This document shows positions 10,968 to 22,904 of a DNA stretch of 64,000 nucleotides, piece after piece. The DNA is taken from the NCBI GenBank assembly GCA_016125265.1, contig WGMC01000002.1, positions 62,001 to 126,000 of the forward strand, read 5' to 3'. Every line of letters begins with the position of its first letter. Within the stretch, counting starts at the first letter, position 1. Both the position numbers and the translations under genes were made by a program. The notes beneath the pieces are model-generated. The model saw nothing but the letters and a program-made list of their open reading frames with translations, was not told where the DNA came from and did not search any database. This DNA is from Planctomycetaceae bacterium. Lineage in GTDB: Bacteria; Planctomycetota; UBA1135; GCA-002686595.

Positions 10968-12029
10968 TTAGGGCAGACCCCGCGCGCCGGCGCGCACGTC
11001 CAAAAGGGCCAGTTCGAGCACCGCGCCCGGGTCCAGATTGTGATCGACGTCGCGCCGCCGGTCGACCAGACGGTGGAAGCGCACGGCGGCGGCGCGCTCT
11101 CCGTCCCGCACGAGGGCCGCTAGGGCCCCCGCGCCCGCGCCCTGGGCGGATTCCTCGGCCCCGGCCCCCACGGCCACGCGCCGCGCGCGGTGGACGAGGG
11201 CGGTGCCGAGTTCCAGGAAGAGCGCCAGCCGCCGGCGCGATACGGCCAGGGCCGAGCCGTCGCCAAAGTCCCCCTCGAGCTCCCAGAGGGCGCCCGCACA
11301 GGCCAGCGTGTCGCTGCCGGGCGCGAAGATGCGGTCCCAGAGTTCGAGCATCGAGTCGGCGCCCTGGCGCAGGAGCCGCAGGGACTCGCCCGGCGATCCG
11401 TCGGTCAGTTCGACCAGGGCCTCGGCCGTCGAGCGCGGCGCGCCGGCGTCTTCGAGCACCGCGAGCGCCACCGCGCGCCCCGGCGGCGCAAACGCAAGGC
11501 GCACCGTCCGGCTGCGCACCGTGGGCAACAGCTCGAGGGGGCGCGAACACTCGAGCACCAGCACGGTGCCGGGCGCCGGCTCCTCGAGCGTCTTGAGCAG
11601 CGCGTTCTGCGCGTGTTCGTTCAGCCGCTCGGCCTCGCGCACCACCACGACGCGGCGGTCGCTTTCGAGTGCCTTCAGGCTGAGGAAGCTGGAGAGGCTC
11701 TGCACCGAGCTGCGCTCCCCCGCCCGTTCCGCGATGGCCGATACCGGGATCTCGTCCCAACCCTCCTCGACGGGATCGATGCGCAGGAAATCCGCGTGCC
11801 CGCCGCGCCAATCGCCGGCGGCGAGCTGTTTGCAGCCGGGGCAGACGAGGCACGGCCGGCCTGGGCCGGCGCGGCAGAGCAGGCCCGCCGTGAACCACAG
11901 GGCCGCCGCGAACTTCCCGATGCCGCGCGGGCCCTCGAACAACAGCGCGTGGGAGAGCCGACCCGTGGCAGCCGCGCGCCAAAGGCCCTCGATCGATGAG
12001 CCGTGGCCCGCCGGTTCAAAGACGCGCAC
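10968..12029 (-). CDS. holB: DNA polymerase III delta-prime subunit (clamp-loader ATPase-like)
   Basis: A 353-residue AAA-type clamp-loader subunit. P-loop GPRGIGKF is at residues 33-40, a four-cysteine zinc module at C52/C60/C63/C66, and the conserved helix LNEHAQNALLKTLEEPAPGT follows. In the family delta-prime helps load the sliding clamp, and pairing with tmk is common. The start is a GTG at 12029 because GGGAGGTG lies six bases upstream on the minus strand, a strong Shine-Dalgarno match; the gene then overlaps the tmk end by 14 bases. The C-terminal half is Ala/Arg-rich and less conserved. It could alternatively be a DnaX-like fragment, but its size fits HolB. Confidence 0.88.
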   Translation of the reverse strand: MRVFEPAGHGSSIEGLWRAAATGRLSHALLFEGPRGIGKFAAALWFTAGLLCRAGPGRPCLVCPGCKQLAAGDWRGGHADFLRIDPVEEGWDEIPVSAIAERAGERSSVQSLSSFLSLKALESDRRVVVVREAERLNEHAQNALLKTLEEPAPGTVLVLECSRPLELLPTVRSRTVRLAFAPPGRAVALAVLEDAGAPRSTAEALVELTDGSPGESLRLLRQGADSMLELWDRIFAPGSDTLACAGALWELEGDFGDGSALAVSRRRLALFLELGTALVHRARRVAVGAGAEESAQGAGAGALAALVRDGERAAAVRFHRLVDRRRDVDHNLDPGAVLELALLDVRAGARGLP

Positions 12030-12630
12030 GACGCACCTCCCTTTCGATGTCCGCCGCCACCGCGTCGGCGGCGCGCGCGCCGTCGAGCACACGCGCGCGC
12101 GGCGTCAGCGTCGCATACCGCGCCATGCCCGCGGCGACACGCATCTGGAAGTCCAAACCGCGGCGCTCGATGCGGTCCCTATCGCCGCCGCGGCGCGTGC
12201 GCGCCTGTGCCGGATCGACGAGCAAGAGGAACTCGAGGTCCGGCGCCGGCGCGCCGCACCATGTGTGCAAGAGCGCGAGCACCGCGTCCCCGTCGACGCC
12301 GCTCGCGGCCGACTGGTAGGCAAACGTCGAGGCGTGGAAACGCTCGCAGACGACGTCGCGGCCCTCGGCCAGCGCCGGGGCCACCAACTCCTCGAGCATC
12401 TGCCGCCGCGCCGCGGCGAACAGCAGCGCCTCGGCGGCGGGCACGGGATCGACCTCGCCGCCGAGCAACAGGGCGCGCAGGCGTTCGCCGAGGGCCGTGC
12501 TGCCCGGTTCGCGCAGGTGCAAGGGTGCGACGGGCCGTTCGGCCACGAGCGCGGCCACCAGGCGCTCGGCCTGCGTGGTCTTGCCGGCGCCGTCGACGCC
12601 GTCGAGCACCAGGAAGAGCGCGCGGCTCAC
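12016..12630 (-). CDS. tmk: Thymidylate kinase
   Basis: A 204-residue kinase that phosphorylates dTMP to dTDP. The P-loop GVDGAGKTTQ (residues 11-20) sits at the expected distance from the N terminus, and FVLDGVDGAGK-type starts are standard for Tmk. HLREPGSTALGERLR is the substrate-binding segment; VCERFHASTFAYQ replaces the usual DRY/F-x-x-S-x-x-A-Y-Q motif. The GTG start at 12630 overlaps the upstream stop as GTGA. Together with holB it forms a typical tmk-holB pair. Confidence 0.93.
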   Translation of the reverse strand: MSRALFLVLDGVDGAGKTTQAERLVAALVAERPVAPLHLREPGSTALGERLRALLLGGEVDPVPAAEALLFAAARRQMLEELVAPALAEGRDVVCERFHASTFAYQSAASGVDGDAVLALLHTWCGAPAPDLEFLLLVDPAQARTRRGGDRDRIERRGLDFQMRVAAGMARYATLTPRARVLDGARAADAVAADIEREVRRARL

Positions 12631-15600
12631 GGGAGCCGCTCCAGTGCGCCCTGGGCGCTCTTGCAGTCGGGGTCGAGCGCCAGCGCTTCCTCGGCCCGCA
12701 CGCGCGCCTCGTCGAGGCGACCGAGCGACACCAACTGCTCGGCCGAACGGCCCAAGAGATCCGCGCGTTCGGCCGCAGCGAGCGGCTCCATGGGCAGCTT
12801 CTCGAGTTCCGCCGGCACGAGCAGCGCCACCTCGAACTCGCGCAGGGCCTCCGCGCTGCGCCCGAGTTCGGCCAGGCTGGTGCCCCAATCGATGTGCAGC
12901 CGGCGCTGGAAGGGATCCACCTCGTTGGCCTCCGCGAAGAGCGCCGCCGCGTCCGCGTGTTCGCCGCGCGCCGCGTACCAGCGGGCCATCTCGACACGCA
13001 ACTCGCCGTCGTCCGCGTTGTAGGAGAGCCAGCGGCGCCGGGCCGCCATGGCGCCCTCCGTGTCGCCCTCGGATTCGAGCAACTTCGCCAGAGCGAGTTC
13101 CGCCGCCAACTGCGACTCGGGGAAGCCGGGGAAACTGGCCTCGGCGCGCTCGAAGTGCTCGCGCGCCCGCGCGATCTCACCCTCCTTCAGCGCCAACTCG
13201 CCCAGCGTCATGCGCACGCGGAAGTCCTCGCCCCCCTGGGCCAAGAAGTCCCGCCAATGCTGGCTCGCCTTCGCCACGTCGCCACCCGCCGCGGCGATCA
13301 CACCGCGCAGGTGCGCGGCGCGCGCCGGGACCCGGTCCGCGCCCCCGCCCAGGTCCGACTCACAAAGCCGCAATGCCTCCTCCGCGTCGACGCGCCGGCC
13401 CGCGCCCCACGCGGCAAACCCGACGTCCACCCACGCGGAGCGCCACGCGGCGCGCTCGGCGGGTTGGGCCGGAGCCCGACGCCCGAGTGACAGACGCGTG
13501 AGCGCCACACGCTCCTCCCGCCAGCGCGGCTCGAGGTGCAGTCCCTCGAGTTCGCGGTCCACGAACGCGGCGAAGTTGCGGTCGATCTGTTCCGGCGTGA
13601 GGCCGAAGACCTCGGACATCGACTGGTCGAGGTCGAGGCCGCGGTCGAACGCCTCGAGCAGCCGCACCATCGACGGAAAACCGTGGCTCTCGATCAGCAT
13701 GCTGCAAAGCAAACCGCCCTGGTAGTACCCAAAGAGCACCCGCGGGCCGCGGAAGGCGCGGTTCAACTCGCGCAGCGGGATGAGGTCGCCGTTCGCGCGC
13801 GCGTCGATCAGATCGCGCCGCATGTTGCGCGACCAGGCGCGGCTCTTGCGCTCCTCCTCCCACGTCGCGAGACCCTCTGTGATCCAGCGCGGACAGCGGT
13901 TGTTCGAGAGCGCCAAATGCACCACGTGCGTGAACTCGTGGAAGCTGGTGCGCGCCCAGGAGAACTGCCCGCGGATCTCCGCGATCGGCGACACCGCCGT
14001 CACCACGGGCCCAAAACACACACCGAGTGCCGGAAAACCCTCGAAACCGGTCGAGCGCACGCTGAAGTCGGCGTGTCGGCGGTAGACCTCGATACGCACG
14101 GGACCCGTGCGGCGCCCGTAGCGCTCCTCGAGCTCGCGCCGCGCGCCCTCGTAGAACGGCACGAGGTACCGCTCGAGCACAGGCGCCTCGTCGGGCATCC
14201 ACGCGAACGTCAGCTCACCCGCCGTGTGTTCGATGTAGAGCCGGTCCAACCGGTCGAGGACCTGGCGTTGGTTGGAGCGCCACGCGTTGCGGCGGCCAGC
14301 GGCTTCGTCGGTTGCCCGCCGCAGGGCCTCGAGCCCGCCCTTGGTGTCGCCGGTGTTGGCCCGCGCGCGGCCCACTTGGGTCCACGCCTCGTAATCCGCG
14401 GGGTCGCGGGCGACCGCGGCTTCGAGGAACGGCAGGGCCTCGGCGAAGCGGTACAGCTCCAGGAGGTGCGTGCCGACGACACGCTCGGGCGCCGAATCGG
14501 CGGGGTCCTCCGCGGCGAGCCTCGCCAGCGCCGCGCGGCTCTCCTCGCGGCGGTGCTCGACCCACGCAAGCGCCGACGCCAAGGTGCGCACGTCGCGGCG
14601 CGCCGGGGCGAGCGCATCGAGCCGCTTCAGCGCCTGGCGCACACGCGGCAACTGCCCGTCGTCCAGGTGCCCCGAGGCCTGAGCCAGCAGCGCGTCGACC
14701 GAGTTGGGCCGCGCGGCGAACACCGGTTCGAGGTACGACTCGGGGGGCGCGCTCTGGCGGCGCCAGTTGAAACGCCCCAGTTCGAAAAGGCCAAGACCCG
14801 CGGCCTCGCTGTGCGGGTTGATCGACAGGGCCTGGCGGTAGAGTTCGCCGGGCGCCCGACCGCTGCCCGCCGTGGACGCGGTTTCGCCGTCCGCCTCGAA
14901 GTAGAGCCCCGCCAACTCTGCCAGGATCTCCGCCTCGCGTCCGCCGCCGGCCCGCGCGGCGCGGTCGGCTTCGACCAGGTCCCGCGACGCCTGCGTCAGG
15001 TCGCCGAGGGCAAGCTGCGCGCGCGCGCGCGCCAGGAACGCAAACGGCCCGTCGGCGTTGGCGCGCGCGGCCGCCCGGAAGTCCGCGAGGGCGGGCTCGC
15101 GCCGACCCAGCGCCAGGGCCGCCCTACCGCGCGCGTACAAGAGCTCCGCATCCCCGTCGACCTGAATCGCGAGCGACCCGAGCCGCTCCGCGAGCGCGTC
15201 GAAGGACTCCGCGGACGCCAACTCGCGCGCCCGCTCGAGCAGCACCAACGCTCCCCGCCGCTGCGCCGCGGGGCCCCCTCGCAGCGCCTCCTCGGCCAGC
15301 TCCCGCGCGCGGTCGAACAGCGACACGTCCAGTTCGACCCGCGCGAGGTACGAGCGGGTTTCGGGATCGTCCGGCTCCTCCTCGAGCAGTTCCTCGAGCA
15401 GCGCACGCGCCCCGTCGAGGTCGCCGCGGCGGCGCAGGCGGTCGGCCTCGGTGCGCTCGTCGGCCAGGAGCGCGGCCAACTCGGGATCGTCCTGGGCCGC
15501 GGCCGGGGCGGGCCAGAACAGCGCCGCCAACACCAGCCATGCCAATCCTTGGCCCAGGAGGGAGAGCCGCGCGCGGCGCTCCGTTGTGCGGGCGCTCGCC

Positions 15601-15641
15601 CTACGGTATCCCAAAGTCACATCGGCCATCGCGAGAGCCAT
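12627..15641 (-). CDS. TPR protein with HExxH zinc-metallopeptidase domain (peptidase MA-like)
   Basis: About 1004 residues. A hydrophobic segment near residues 28-48 ending APAAAQ is a probable signal peptide. Many TPR-like repeats follow (for example DPETRSYLARVEL, DYEAWTQVGRARANTGD). Then comes a gluzincin-type domain: HEFTHVVH with zinc ligands H568 and H572, and E589 in WITEGLATW. Further TPRs occupy the C-terminal 270 residues. This architecture matches secreted peptidase-MA-like proteins of planctomycetes; the substrate is unknown. The start is uncertain: ATG 15641 or ATG 15629, neither with a good ribosome site. Its stop overlaps the tmk GTG start. Confidence 0.85.
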   Translation of the reverse strand: MALAMADVTLGYRRASARTTERRARLSLLGQGLAWLVLAALFWPAPAAAQDDPELAALLADERTEADRLRRRGDLDGARALLEELLEEEPDDPETRSYLARVELDVSLFDRARELAEEALRGGPAAQRRGALVLLERARELASAESFDALAERLGSLAIQVDGDAELLYARGRAALALGRREPALADFRAAARANADGPFAFLARARAQLALGDLTQASRDLVEADRAARAGGGREAEILAELAGLYFEADGETASTAGSGRAPGELYRQALSINPHSEAAGLGLFELGRFNWRRQSAPPESYLEPVFAARPNSVDALLAQASGHLDDGQLPRVRQALKRLDALAPARRDVRTLASALAWVEHRREESRAALARLAAEDPADSAPERVVGTHLLELYRFAEALPFLEAAVARDPADYEAWTQVGRARANTGDTKGGLEALRRATDEAAGRRNAWRSNQRQVLDRLDRLYIEHTAGELTFAWMPDEAPVLERYLVPFYEGARRELEERYGRRTGPVRIEVYRRHADFSVRSTGFEGFPALGVCFGPVVTAVSPIAEIRGQFSWARTSFHEFTHVVHLALSNNRCPRWITEGLATWEEERKSRAWSRNMRRDLIDARANGDLIPLRELNRAFRGPRVLFGYYQGGLLCSMLIESHGFPSMVRLLEAFDRGLDLDQSMSEVFGLTPEQIDRNFAAFVDRELEGLHLEPRWREERVALTRLSLGRRAPAQPAERAAWRSAWVDVGFAAWGAGRRVDAEEALRLCESDLGGGADRVPARAAHLRGVIAAAGGDVAKASQHWRDFLAQGGEDFRVRMTLGELALKEGEIARAREHFERAEASFPGFPESQLAAELALAKLLESEGDTEGAMAARRRWLSYNADDGELRVEMARWYAARGEHADAAALFAEANEVDPFQRRLHIDWGTSLAELGRSAEALREFEVALLVPAELEKLPMEPLAAAERADLLGRSAEQLVSLGRLDEARVRAEEALALDPDCKSAQGALERLP

Positions 15642-16722
15642 GCTATCCCGTGAGGGCGAGGCTTCGGCGCCCCGAGCGCACGCGCCGCATCCGACGTCCG
15701 GATTTCCGAAGACGCATCCCCCGATCCCGTATGCGACCCAGACTCCGGCCCCATTCCCTGCTTTCTGCCGCCGCGCCCGCCGGCCCCCGGGGCGCGTGGC
15801 GGGCCCTCTCGATCCTCGCCCTCGCCGGCTGTGCGCTCGCCGCGGCATGCATGGGCCCCCGTTCGTCGTCGCGCTCGGAGCCCCTGACCGAACCCGGCGC
15901 CACCAGCGCGTGGGCCAACACTCCGCTTTCCTGGAGCAAGCTCGCCGAAATCGAACGCTGGTTGAAAGGGCCGGCGTTGGCGGCGCCCCCGGAAGAGGTG
16001 ACCGAGGCGCGCCTCGAACTCGCCGAGGGCCTCGAGGCCTTCACGCGCCGCGACGCGCAGGTCGCCAGCGCGTCGGTGCTGGAGGGCCGCCGCCAGCGGG
16101 CGAGTGGGCTCTTCCGCCAGGTGATCGACGACACCCAGAGCACCCCCGCGCAGCGCACGCGCGCCGAACAGGGCCTGCGCTCGCTCACCGGCGCCCCCAT
16201 CGCCGCCTCCGCACCCGCACCGGCGAAGGAGACGGGATTCGTGCCCCGGGCCCGCTGGGGCGCCCAGGCCGCCCTCCCCGCGCGCATGACACGCGCCGCG
16301 CCGCCCTGGACGCGCATCACCGTGCACCACACAGCGATGGAGGCCCAACACCTGCGTTCGCGCGGCATGGACGCCTCCGCCGAGGAACTGCGCCAGATCC
16401 AGAAGAACCACATCCACTCCGAAGGTTGGGGCGACATCGGCTACCACTTCCTCATCGACCCCTCGGGACGTGTGTTCGAGGGCCGCCAACTGACCTGGCA
16501 AGGCGCGCACGCGGGCGGCGCCAACAACGAACACAACATCGGCATCTGCCTGCTCGGCAACTTCCAGGTGGAGCGCCCGACGCGCGAGGCGCTCGAGAGT
16601 CTGGAGCGCCTCATCGGCGACCTCTCCCGCCGCCACCGCATCCCGCGCCGCCAGGTGCTCGGTCACCAGGACCTCAAGACCACCGAGTGTCCGGGGGCCC
16701 ACCTCTACGCGTGGCTTCGGGC

Positions 16723-18877
<2,155 letters not shown>

Positions 18878-19732
18878 TCATGGGCCGGGCGCGGCGTCCG
18901 GCCCTGCCGCGGCGCCGAGCAGCACCAGCGCCACCACCCCGAGGACGGCGCAATAGAGCGCGAACCAACGGAACGCGCCCTTCGCCAGGGCCACCAGCAG
19001 GAGGCGCAGGCTGAGGAAGCCCACGACGCCCGAGAGCACCACGGCGAGGGCGAGCGGCCAGGCCTGTCCCTCGGGCAGGCGGTCCAGGTGGCGCGCCTCC
19101 AGGAGGGCCGCACCGCCCACGGCCGGCAGGCTCAACAGGAACGAAAATCGCGCCGCCGCGGCGGCGTCGAGGCCGCGCAGGAGGCCAGCCGCGATGGTCG
19201 AACCGGCCCGCGAGATCCCCGGGCAAATGGCGAGGGCCTGGGCGACGCCGATCACGACGGCGTCCACCACCCCCACCTCGCGGCCACCCGCTGCGCCCTC
19301 GCGCTCCAGCCGGCGTCGGCGCGCGTCGGAAACCAAGAGCAGTCCCGCCGTCACCAACAACCCCGCGCCGGCCACGCGGGGCTCCTCGAACAGGCCCTCG
19401 AGGAAGTCCTTGGCGAGCACCCCGAGCAGACCCGCGGGGACACTCCCGAGCAACAGGAGCATCAGGTAGCGCGGTCGACCGCCAAGTGCGTCGCGCACGA
19501 GCGCGACCAGATCCTTGCCGTACACCGCGAGCACCGCGCCGAGGGTGCCCACGTGCAGGGCGACCTCCACGAGCACACCGCCGGACTCGCGGAGGCCGAA
19601 CAGCTCCTTCCCGAGCACCAAGTGGCCCGAGGAACTCACGGGCAGGAACTCGGTCAGACCCTGCAGAACGGCCAGGGCGAGCAGACTCCAGAGTTCGCCC
19701 GAGGGCGCTTCCGCGGCGGTGTCGAGCCACAT
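18878..19732 (-). CDS. uppP: Undecaprenyl-diphosphate phosphatase
   Basis: A 284-residue polytopic membrane protein that recycles undecaprenyl pyrophosphate to the monophosphate carrier used by peptidoglycan and polysaccharide synthesis. QGLTEFLPVSSSGHLVL (from about residue 24) and CPGISRAGSTI carry the family's active-site Glu, Ser and Arg. About eight hydrophobic segments are visible and length is normal. It stands alone between gmd and ald. Its product supports the lipid carrier needed by the polyprenyl-phosphate transferase at 52-53.7 kb. Confidence 0.95.
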   Translation of the reverse strand: MWLDTAAEAPSGELWSLLALAVLQGLTEFLPVSSSGHLVLGKELFGLRESGGVLVEVALHVGTLGAVLAVYGKDLVALVRDALGGRPRYLMLLLLGSVPAGLLGVLAKDFLEGLFEEPRVAGAGLLVTAGLLLVSDARRRRLEREGAAGGREVGVVDAVVIGVAQALAICPGISRAGSTIAAGLLRGLDAAAAARFSFLLSLPAVGGAALLEARHLDRLPEGQAWPLALAVVLSGVVGFLSLRLLLVALAKGAFRWFALYCAVLGVVALVLLGAAAGPDAAPGP

Positions 19733-19802
19733 GGGAAGCAGTGTCGGCGGCGAACGGCCCCGGGCGCGGGCAAATTCCGCCGCCCGGGTTTCCCCGTGTC
19801 GC

Positions 19803-20924
19803 TCAGGAGACGCGTTTGATCGCTTCGCGCGGATCCAGGCTGGCCATGCCGAACGCCTCTCCCACGGCAGCGCAGGTGAGCTGCCCGCCCAGGAGGTTCG
19901 CGGCGAGGCGCAGGGGCTCGCTTTCGTTCACCGCACCCGCGGCGCCGACGCGCGCGAGGTGCAGGGTCCAGCTCAGGGTCGCGTTGGTCAGCGCCACGGT
20001 GCTGGTGCGCGGCACCGCGCCGGGCATGTTCGCCACGCAGTAGTGCACGATGCCGTCGACGACGTACGTCGGGTTGGCGTGGGTCGTCGGCTTGCAGGTT
20101 TCGACACAACCGCCCTGGTCCACGGCCACGTCGACGATTACGGAACCCGGCTTCATGAGCTTGAGGTCCTCGCGGCGCACCAGTTTGGGGGCCGCGGCGC
20201 CGGGGATCAGCACGGCGCCGACCACGAGGTCCGCGTGCTCCAGGTGCTCGCGGATCGCGAACGGCGAGCTGTGCACCGTGCGGCAGTTGGACGGCATGAC
20301 CTCGTCCAAATAGCGCAGGCGGTCGAGGTCCAAATCCATCAAGGTCACGTCCGCGCCCAGGCCGCAGGCCATGCGCGCCGCGTTGATGCCGACCACACCG
20401 CCGCCGATCACCAGCACCTTCGCGCGCTTCACGCCGGGAACACCGCCGAGCAGGATGCCCGAGCCGCCGTGCGCCCGCTCCAGGTGGTAGGCGCCCGCTT
20501 GGATCGACATGCGGCCGGCCACTTCGCTCATGGGAGTCAGGAGCGGCAACGTGCGCCCGACTTGCAGGGTCTCGTACGCGAAGCCGTGGCAGCGCGTCTT
20601 GAGCAGACCCTCGGTCAGCTCGCGGTCCGCGGCCAGGTGGAAGTACGTGAAGACGATCTGGTTCGGCTTGATGCGCGGCCACTCGACGGCGAGCGGCTCC
20701 TTGACCTTGACGATCATGTCCGTCTCGCCGAAGACCGCGTCCGCGTCCTTCAGGATGCGCGCACCGGCGACCTCGTAGGTGGCGTCTTCGAATCCGCTGC
20801 CGAGACCGGCGCCCGCTTGCACGAAAACTTGGTGGCCCGCGGCCACGAGTCGGTCGGCGCCCGCGGGGGTCAGGGCGACGCGGTTTTCTTGGGGCTTGAT
20901 CTCGCTGGGGACGCCGATCTTCAC
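19803..20924 (-). CDS. ald: Alanine dehydrogenase
   Basis: A 373-residue NAD-dependent enzyme interconverting L-alanine with pyruvate and ammonia. The N terminus [20 protein letters not shown] is diagnostic, with R15. K75 lies in VKVKEP and H96 in TYFHLA; these are the conserved substrate-binding and catalytic residues of the family. The Rossmann motif [10 protein letters not shown] and [10 protein letters not shown] near the C terminus also fit. Length is typical (about 370). Confidence 0.96.
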   Translation of the reverse strand: MKIGVPSEIKPQENRVALTPAGADRLVAAGHQVFVQAGAGLGSGFEDATYEVAGARILKDADAVFGETDMIVKVKEPLAVEWPRIKPNQIVFTYFHLAADRELTEGLLKTRCHGFAYETLQVGRTLPLLTPMSEVAGRMSIQAGAYHLERAHGGSGILLGGVPGVKRAKVLVIGGGVVGINAARMACGLGADVTLMDLDLDRLRYLDEVMPSNCRTVHSSPFAIREHLEHADLVVGAVLIPGAAAPKLVRREDLKLMKPGSVIVDVAVDQGGCVETCKPTTHANPTYVVDGIVHYCVANMPGAVPRTSTVALTNATLSWTLHLARVGAAGAVNESEPLRLAANLLGGQLTCAAVGEAFGMASLDPREAIKRVS

Positions 20925-21232
20925 GGGCTGGGCTCCTGGTCGCGGCCGGGCCGCGGGATGGTGGGGGGAGGACTTCGGGGGCCGAACCGGGGTCGCCGAT
21001 GGGCCGAGCGGGCGAAGAGTCTAGCGCGGCCCCGCGTGCCCGACAGCGGGGTCTCCCCAGGGGGGCGCGCCGGCGGTGCCGAAAAACGAGCGACAGTGGG
21101 GCCTTGCCGCGGGCCCTTCCGTCCCCTACCCTTCCGCCTCGCTTGGGCGGGATGCGATCCCCGTCCGCGGCGGCCCCTCCCCCGGGAGGGTTCGCCGAAG
21201 CGGCGCCGTCTCCCCAGACGGTGGCTGCATCC
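20925..21232. other. Intergenic region upstream of ald and tRNA-Val
   Basis: These 308 bases hold no convincing gene. They must contain the divergent promoters for ald (minus) and the tRNA (plus). A possible sigma70-type site for the tRNA is TTGCCG (21104-21109), 17-base spacing, TACCCT (21127-21132), but the match is modest. The rest is GC-rich with short G and C runs and no clear structure. Confidence 0.35.
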
Positions 21233-21309
21233 GGGCCATTAGCTCAGTTGGTTAGAGCGCCACGTTGACATCGTGGAGGTCGCAGGTTCGAGTCCTACAT
21301 GGCCCACCA
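21233..21309 (+). tRNA. tRNA-Val (anticodon GAC)
   Basis: A full cloverleaf can be folded: acceptor GGGCCAT/ATGGCCC, D-stem GCTC/GAGC, anticodon stem CCACG/CGTGG with loop TTGACAT giving anticodon GAC (valine), and a T-arm with GGTTCGAGTCC. The terminal CCA is encoded (21307-21309). The tRNA is followed by the HtrA gene on the same strand; no integrase or duplicated tRNA end was found. Confidence 0.95.
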
Positions 21310-21537
21310 ATCCCCGCCCCTGCTTTCGAGGGGAGGGCTTCCGGGGGGAAGGCTTCCGACGTGAGAGGCGCCGGCGCGACCGCGCCGCTACAACACGCAC
21401 CTTGCGCGCGCTGCCGCACGCTCCGAACCGGGAGCGCCCCCGCCGCGGCAAGACCTTCGCGGCCCCCCCACCGGCACGGCGTGGCACCCTGCGCCCCTTG
21501 GAACCAACGCCGCCGCTCGCCGGGCGTAGTCGCAACA

Positions 21538-21559
21538 AGGGGGAACGATCCTTCCCCCT
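21538..21559 (+). promoter_or_regulatory. Hairpin abutting the ribosome binding site of the HtrA gene
   Basis: AGGGGGAA (21538-21545) and TTCCCCCT (21552-21559) are perfect complements around a six-base loop. The stem ends immediately before the Shine-Dalgarno GAGGAGG (21560-21566) and the GTG start at 21573. A stem at this place could modulate ribosome access or protect the mRNA end. Function is inferred only. Confidence 0.45.
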
Positions 21560-21572
21560 GAGGAGGAACCCC

Positions 21573-22904
21573 GTGCTCACCGCCCTAAGTCTCGCCCTGA
21601 TCGCCCTGTCCGCTCTCCAACTGGAGCGCGGTCCCTACCACGACCTGCCCGACGACTTCGAGCGACGGCTGACGCCCGAGGTGCTGGTCGCCCGCGCGGC
21701 GCGACCCGCCGTGGTGCACATCACCACGGACGTCACGCAGCGCATCGGCTACGACCTCTTGGGCCGCCCGATCGACGCACCGGGCACCAGCAGTGGCTCC
21801 GGTGTGGTGATCTACGAGGACGGCTTCGTGGTGACCAACTACCACGTCGTGCGCGGCGCCAACTCGATCCGCGTGCGCTTCGACGACTCCGTCGACCGCA
21901 CCGAGTACAACGCGATCCTCGTTTCGTCCGTGGAACAGGAGGACCTCGCGCTGCTCAAGATCGAGGCGTCGGGTCCCTTCCCCACGGTGCCGATGGGCAT
22001 CAGTTCGGACCTGATGGTCGGCGAGCGTGTGATTGCCATCGGCAACCCGATGGGCCAGACCTTCACGGTCAGCGTCGGCATCGTGTCCGGCTTGCACCGC
22101 AACGTGGCCGCCGAGCACCTGCGGTTCACGGACCTGATCCAGACCGACGCGTCGATCAACCCGGGCAACTCCGGCGGGCCGCTGCTCAACATCAACGGCC
22201 GCCTCATCGGGATCAACACGGTGATGAACGCGTCGGCCCAGAACATCGGCTTCGCGATTCCGGTGGACCGCGTGAAACGTGTGCTGGAGGACCACCTCCT
22301 GTCGCCGTCGATGGCCCGGGCGTGGTTCGGATACGACATCGACGAGAAGAAACTCGTCGTGACCGAAGTGGTGCCCGGAACCCCGGCCTTCGACGCGGGG
22401 CTGAAGGCCGGCGACGTGATCGTCGCCATCGACGAGCGCCCCGTCGCCGAACCCACCGAGTATTCCCTGGCGCGCATCCCACTGGTGCCGGGGCGCCCGG
22501 TCAGCTTCCGCGTGCGTCGCGGCGCCGAGGAACTGGTGCAACTCGAACTCGTGGGCTGGGAACGCCACGAGGCCTTGCTCTACCAGCGCCTCGGTCTCAC
22601 CGCGGAACTGGTGCAGTTGCTCGGCGCGCGCAACCAAACGGTGTTGCGCGTCAAGACGCTGCGCCCCGACGGTCCGGCCGATGCGCTCGGGATCGAAGTC
22701 GGCGACTACCTCGACGCCGTGCGCCCCGCTCAGCGCTACACGATCGATCCGCGCGACCTGCGCAGCCTCGTGATCGTGATCAGTCGCATGCAACCGGGCA
22801 CGCCGCTTACCATCGATGTGTGGCGCGACTCCAACGGCAACCAGCGACGGGACGCGCGCGGCGACATCACCGAGTACCTGCAGGGCACGCTGAAGTTGGA
22901 CTGA
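21573..22904 (+). CDS. HtrA/DegP-like secreted serine protease with PDZ domains
   Basis: A 443-residue S1C protease. The GTG start is chosen because GAGGAGG lies six bases upstream and a hydrophobic signal segment (LTALSLALIALSAL) follows. Catalytic triad: H91 in TNYHVV, D124 in EDLALLKI, S200 in GNSGGP. PDZ domain 1 begins near residue 250 (ARAWFGYDI); a second PDZ-like domain follows. An acidic loop DSNGNQRRDARGD from residue 419 looks like an EF-hand or dockerin-type calcium loop within the last PDZ. The stop codon lies within repeat copy 1. Likely periplasmic quality control. Confidence 0.92.
   Translation: MLTALSLALIALSALQLERGPYHDLPDDFERRLTPEVLVARAARPAVVHITTDVTQRIGYDLLGRPIDAPGTSSGSGVVIYEDGFVVTNYHVVRGANSIRVRFDDSVDRTEYNAILVSSVEQEDLALLKIEASGPFPTVPMGISSDLMVGERVIAIGNPMGQTFTVSVGIVSGLHRNVAAEHLRFTDLIQTDASINPGNSGGPLLNINGRLIGINTVMNASAQNIGFAIPVDRVKRVLEDHLLSPSMARAWFGYDIDEKKLVVTEVVPGTPAFDAGLKAGDVIVAIDERPVAEPTEYSLARIPLVPGRPVSFRVRRGAEELVQLELVGWERHEALLYQRLGLTAELVQLLGARNQTVLRVKTLRPDGPADALGIEVGDYLDAVRPAQRYTIDPRDLRSLVIVISRMQPGTPLTIDVWRDSNGNQRRDARGDITEYLQGTLKLD

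Noticed and set aside
21233-21309. tRNA-Val as an integration site of a genomic island
   Set aside because: No integrase, no duplicated 3' tRNA end, and housekeeping-type genes continue on both sides.
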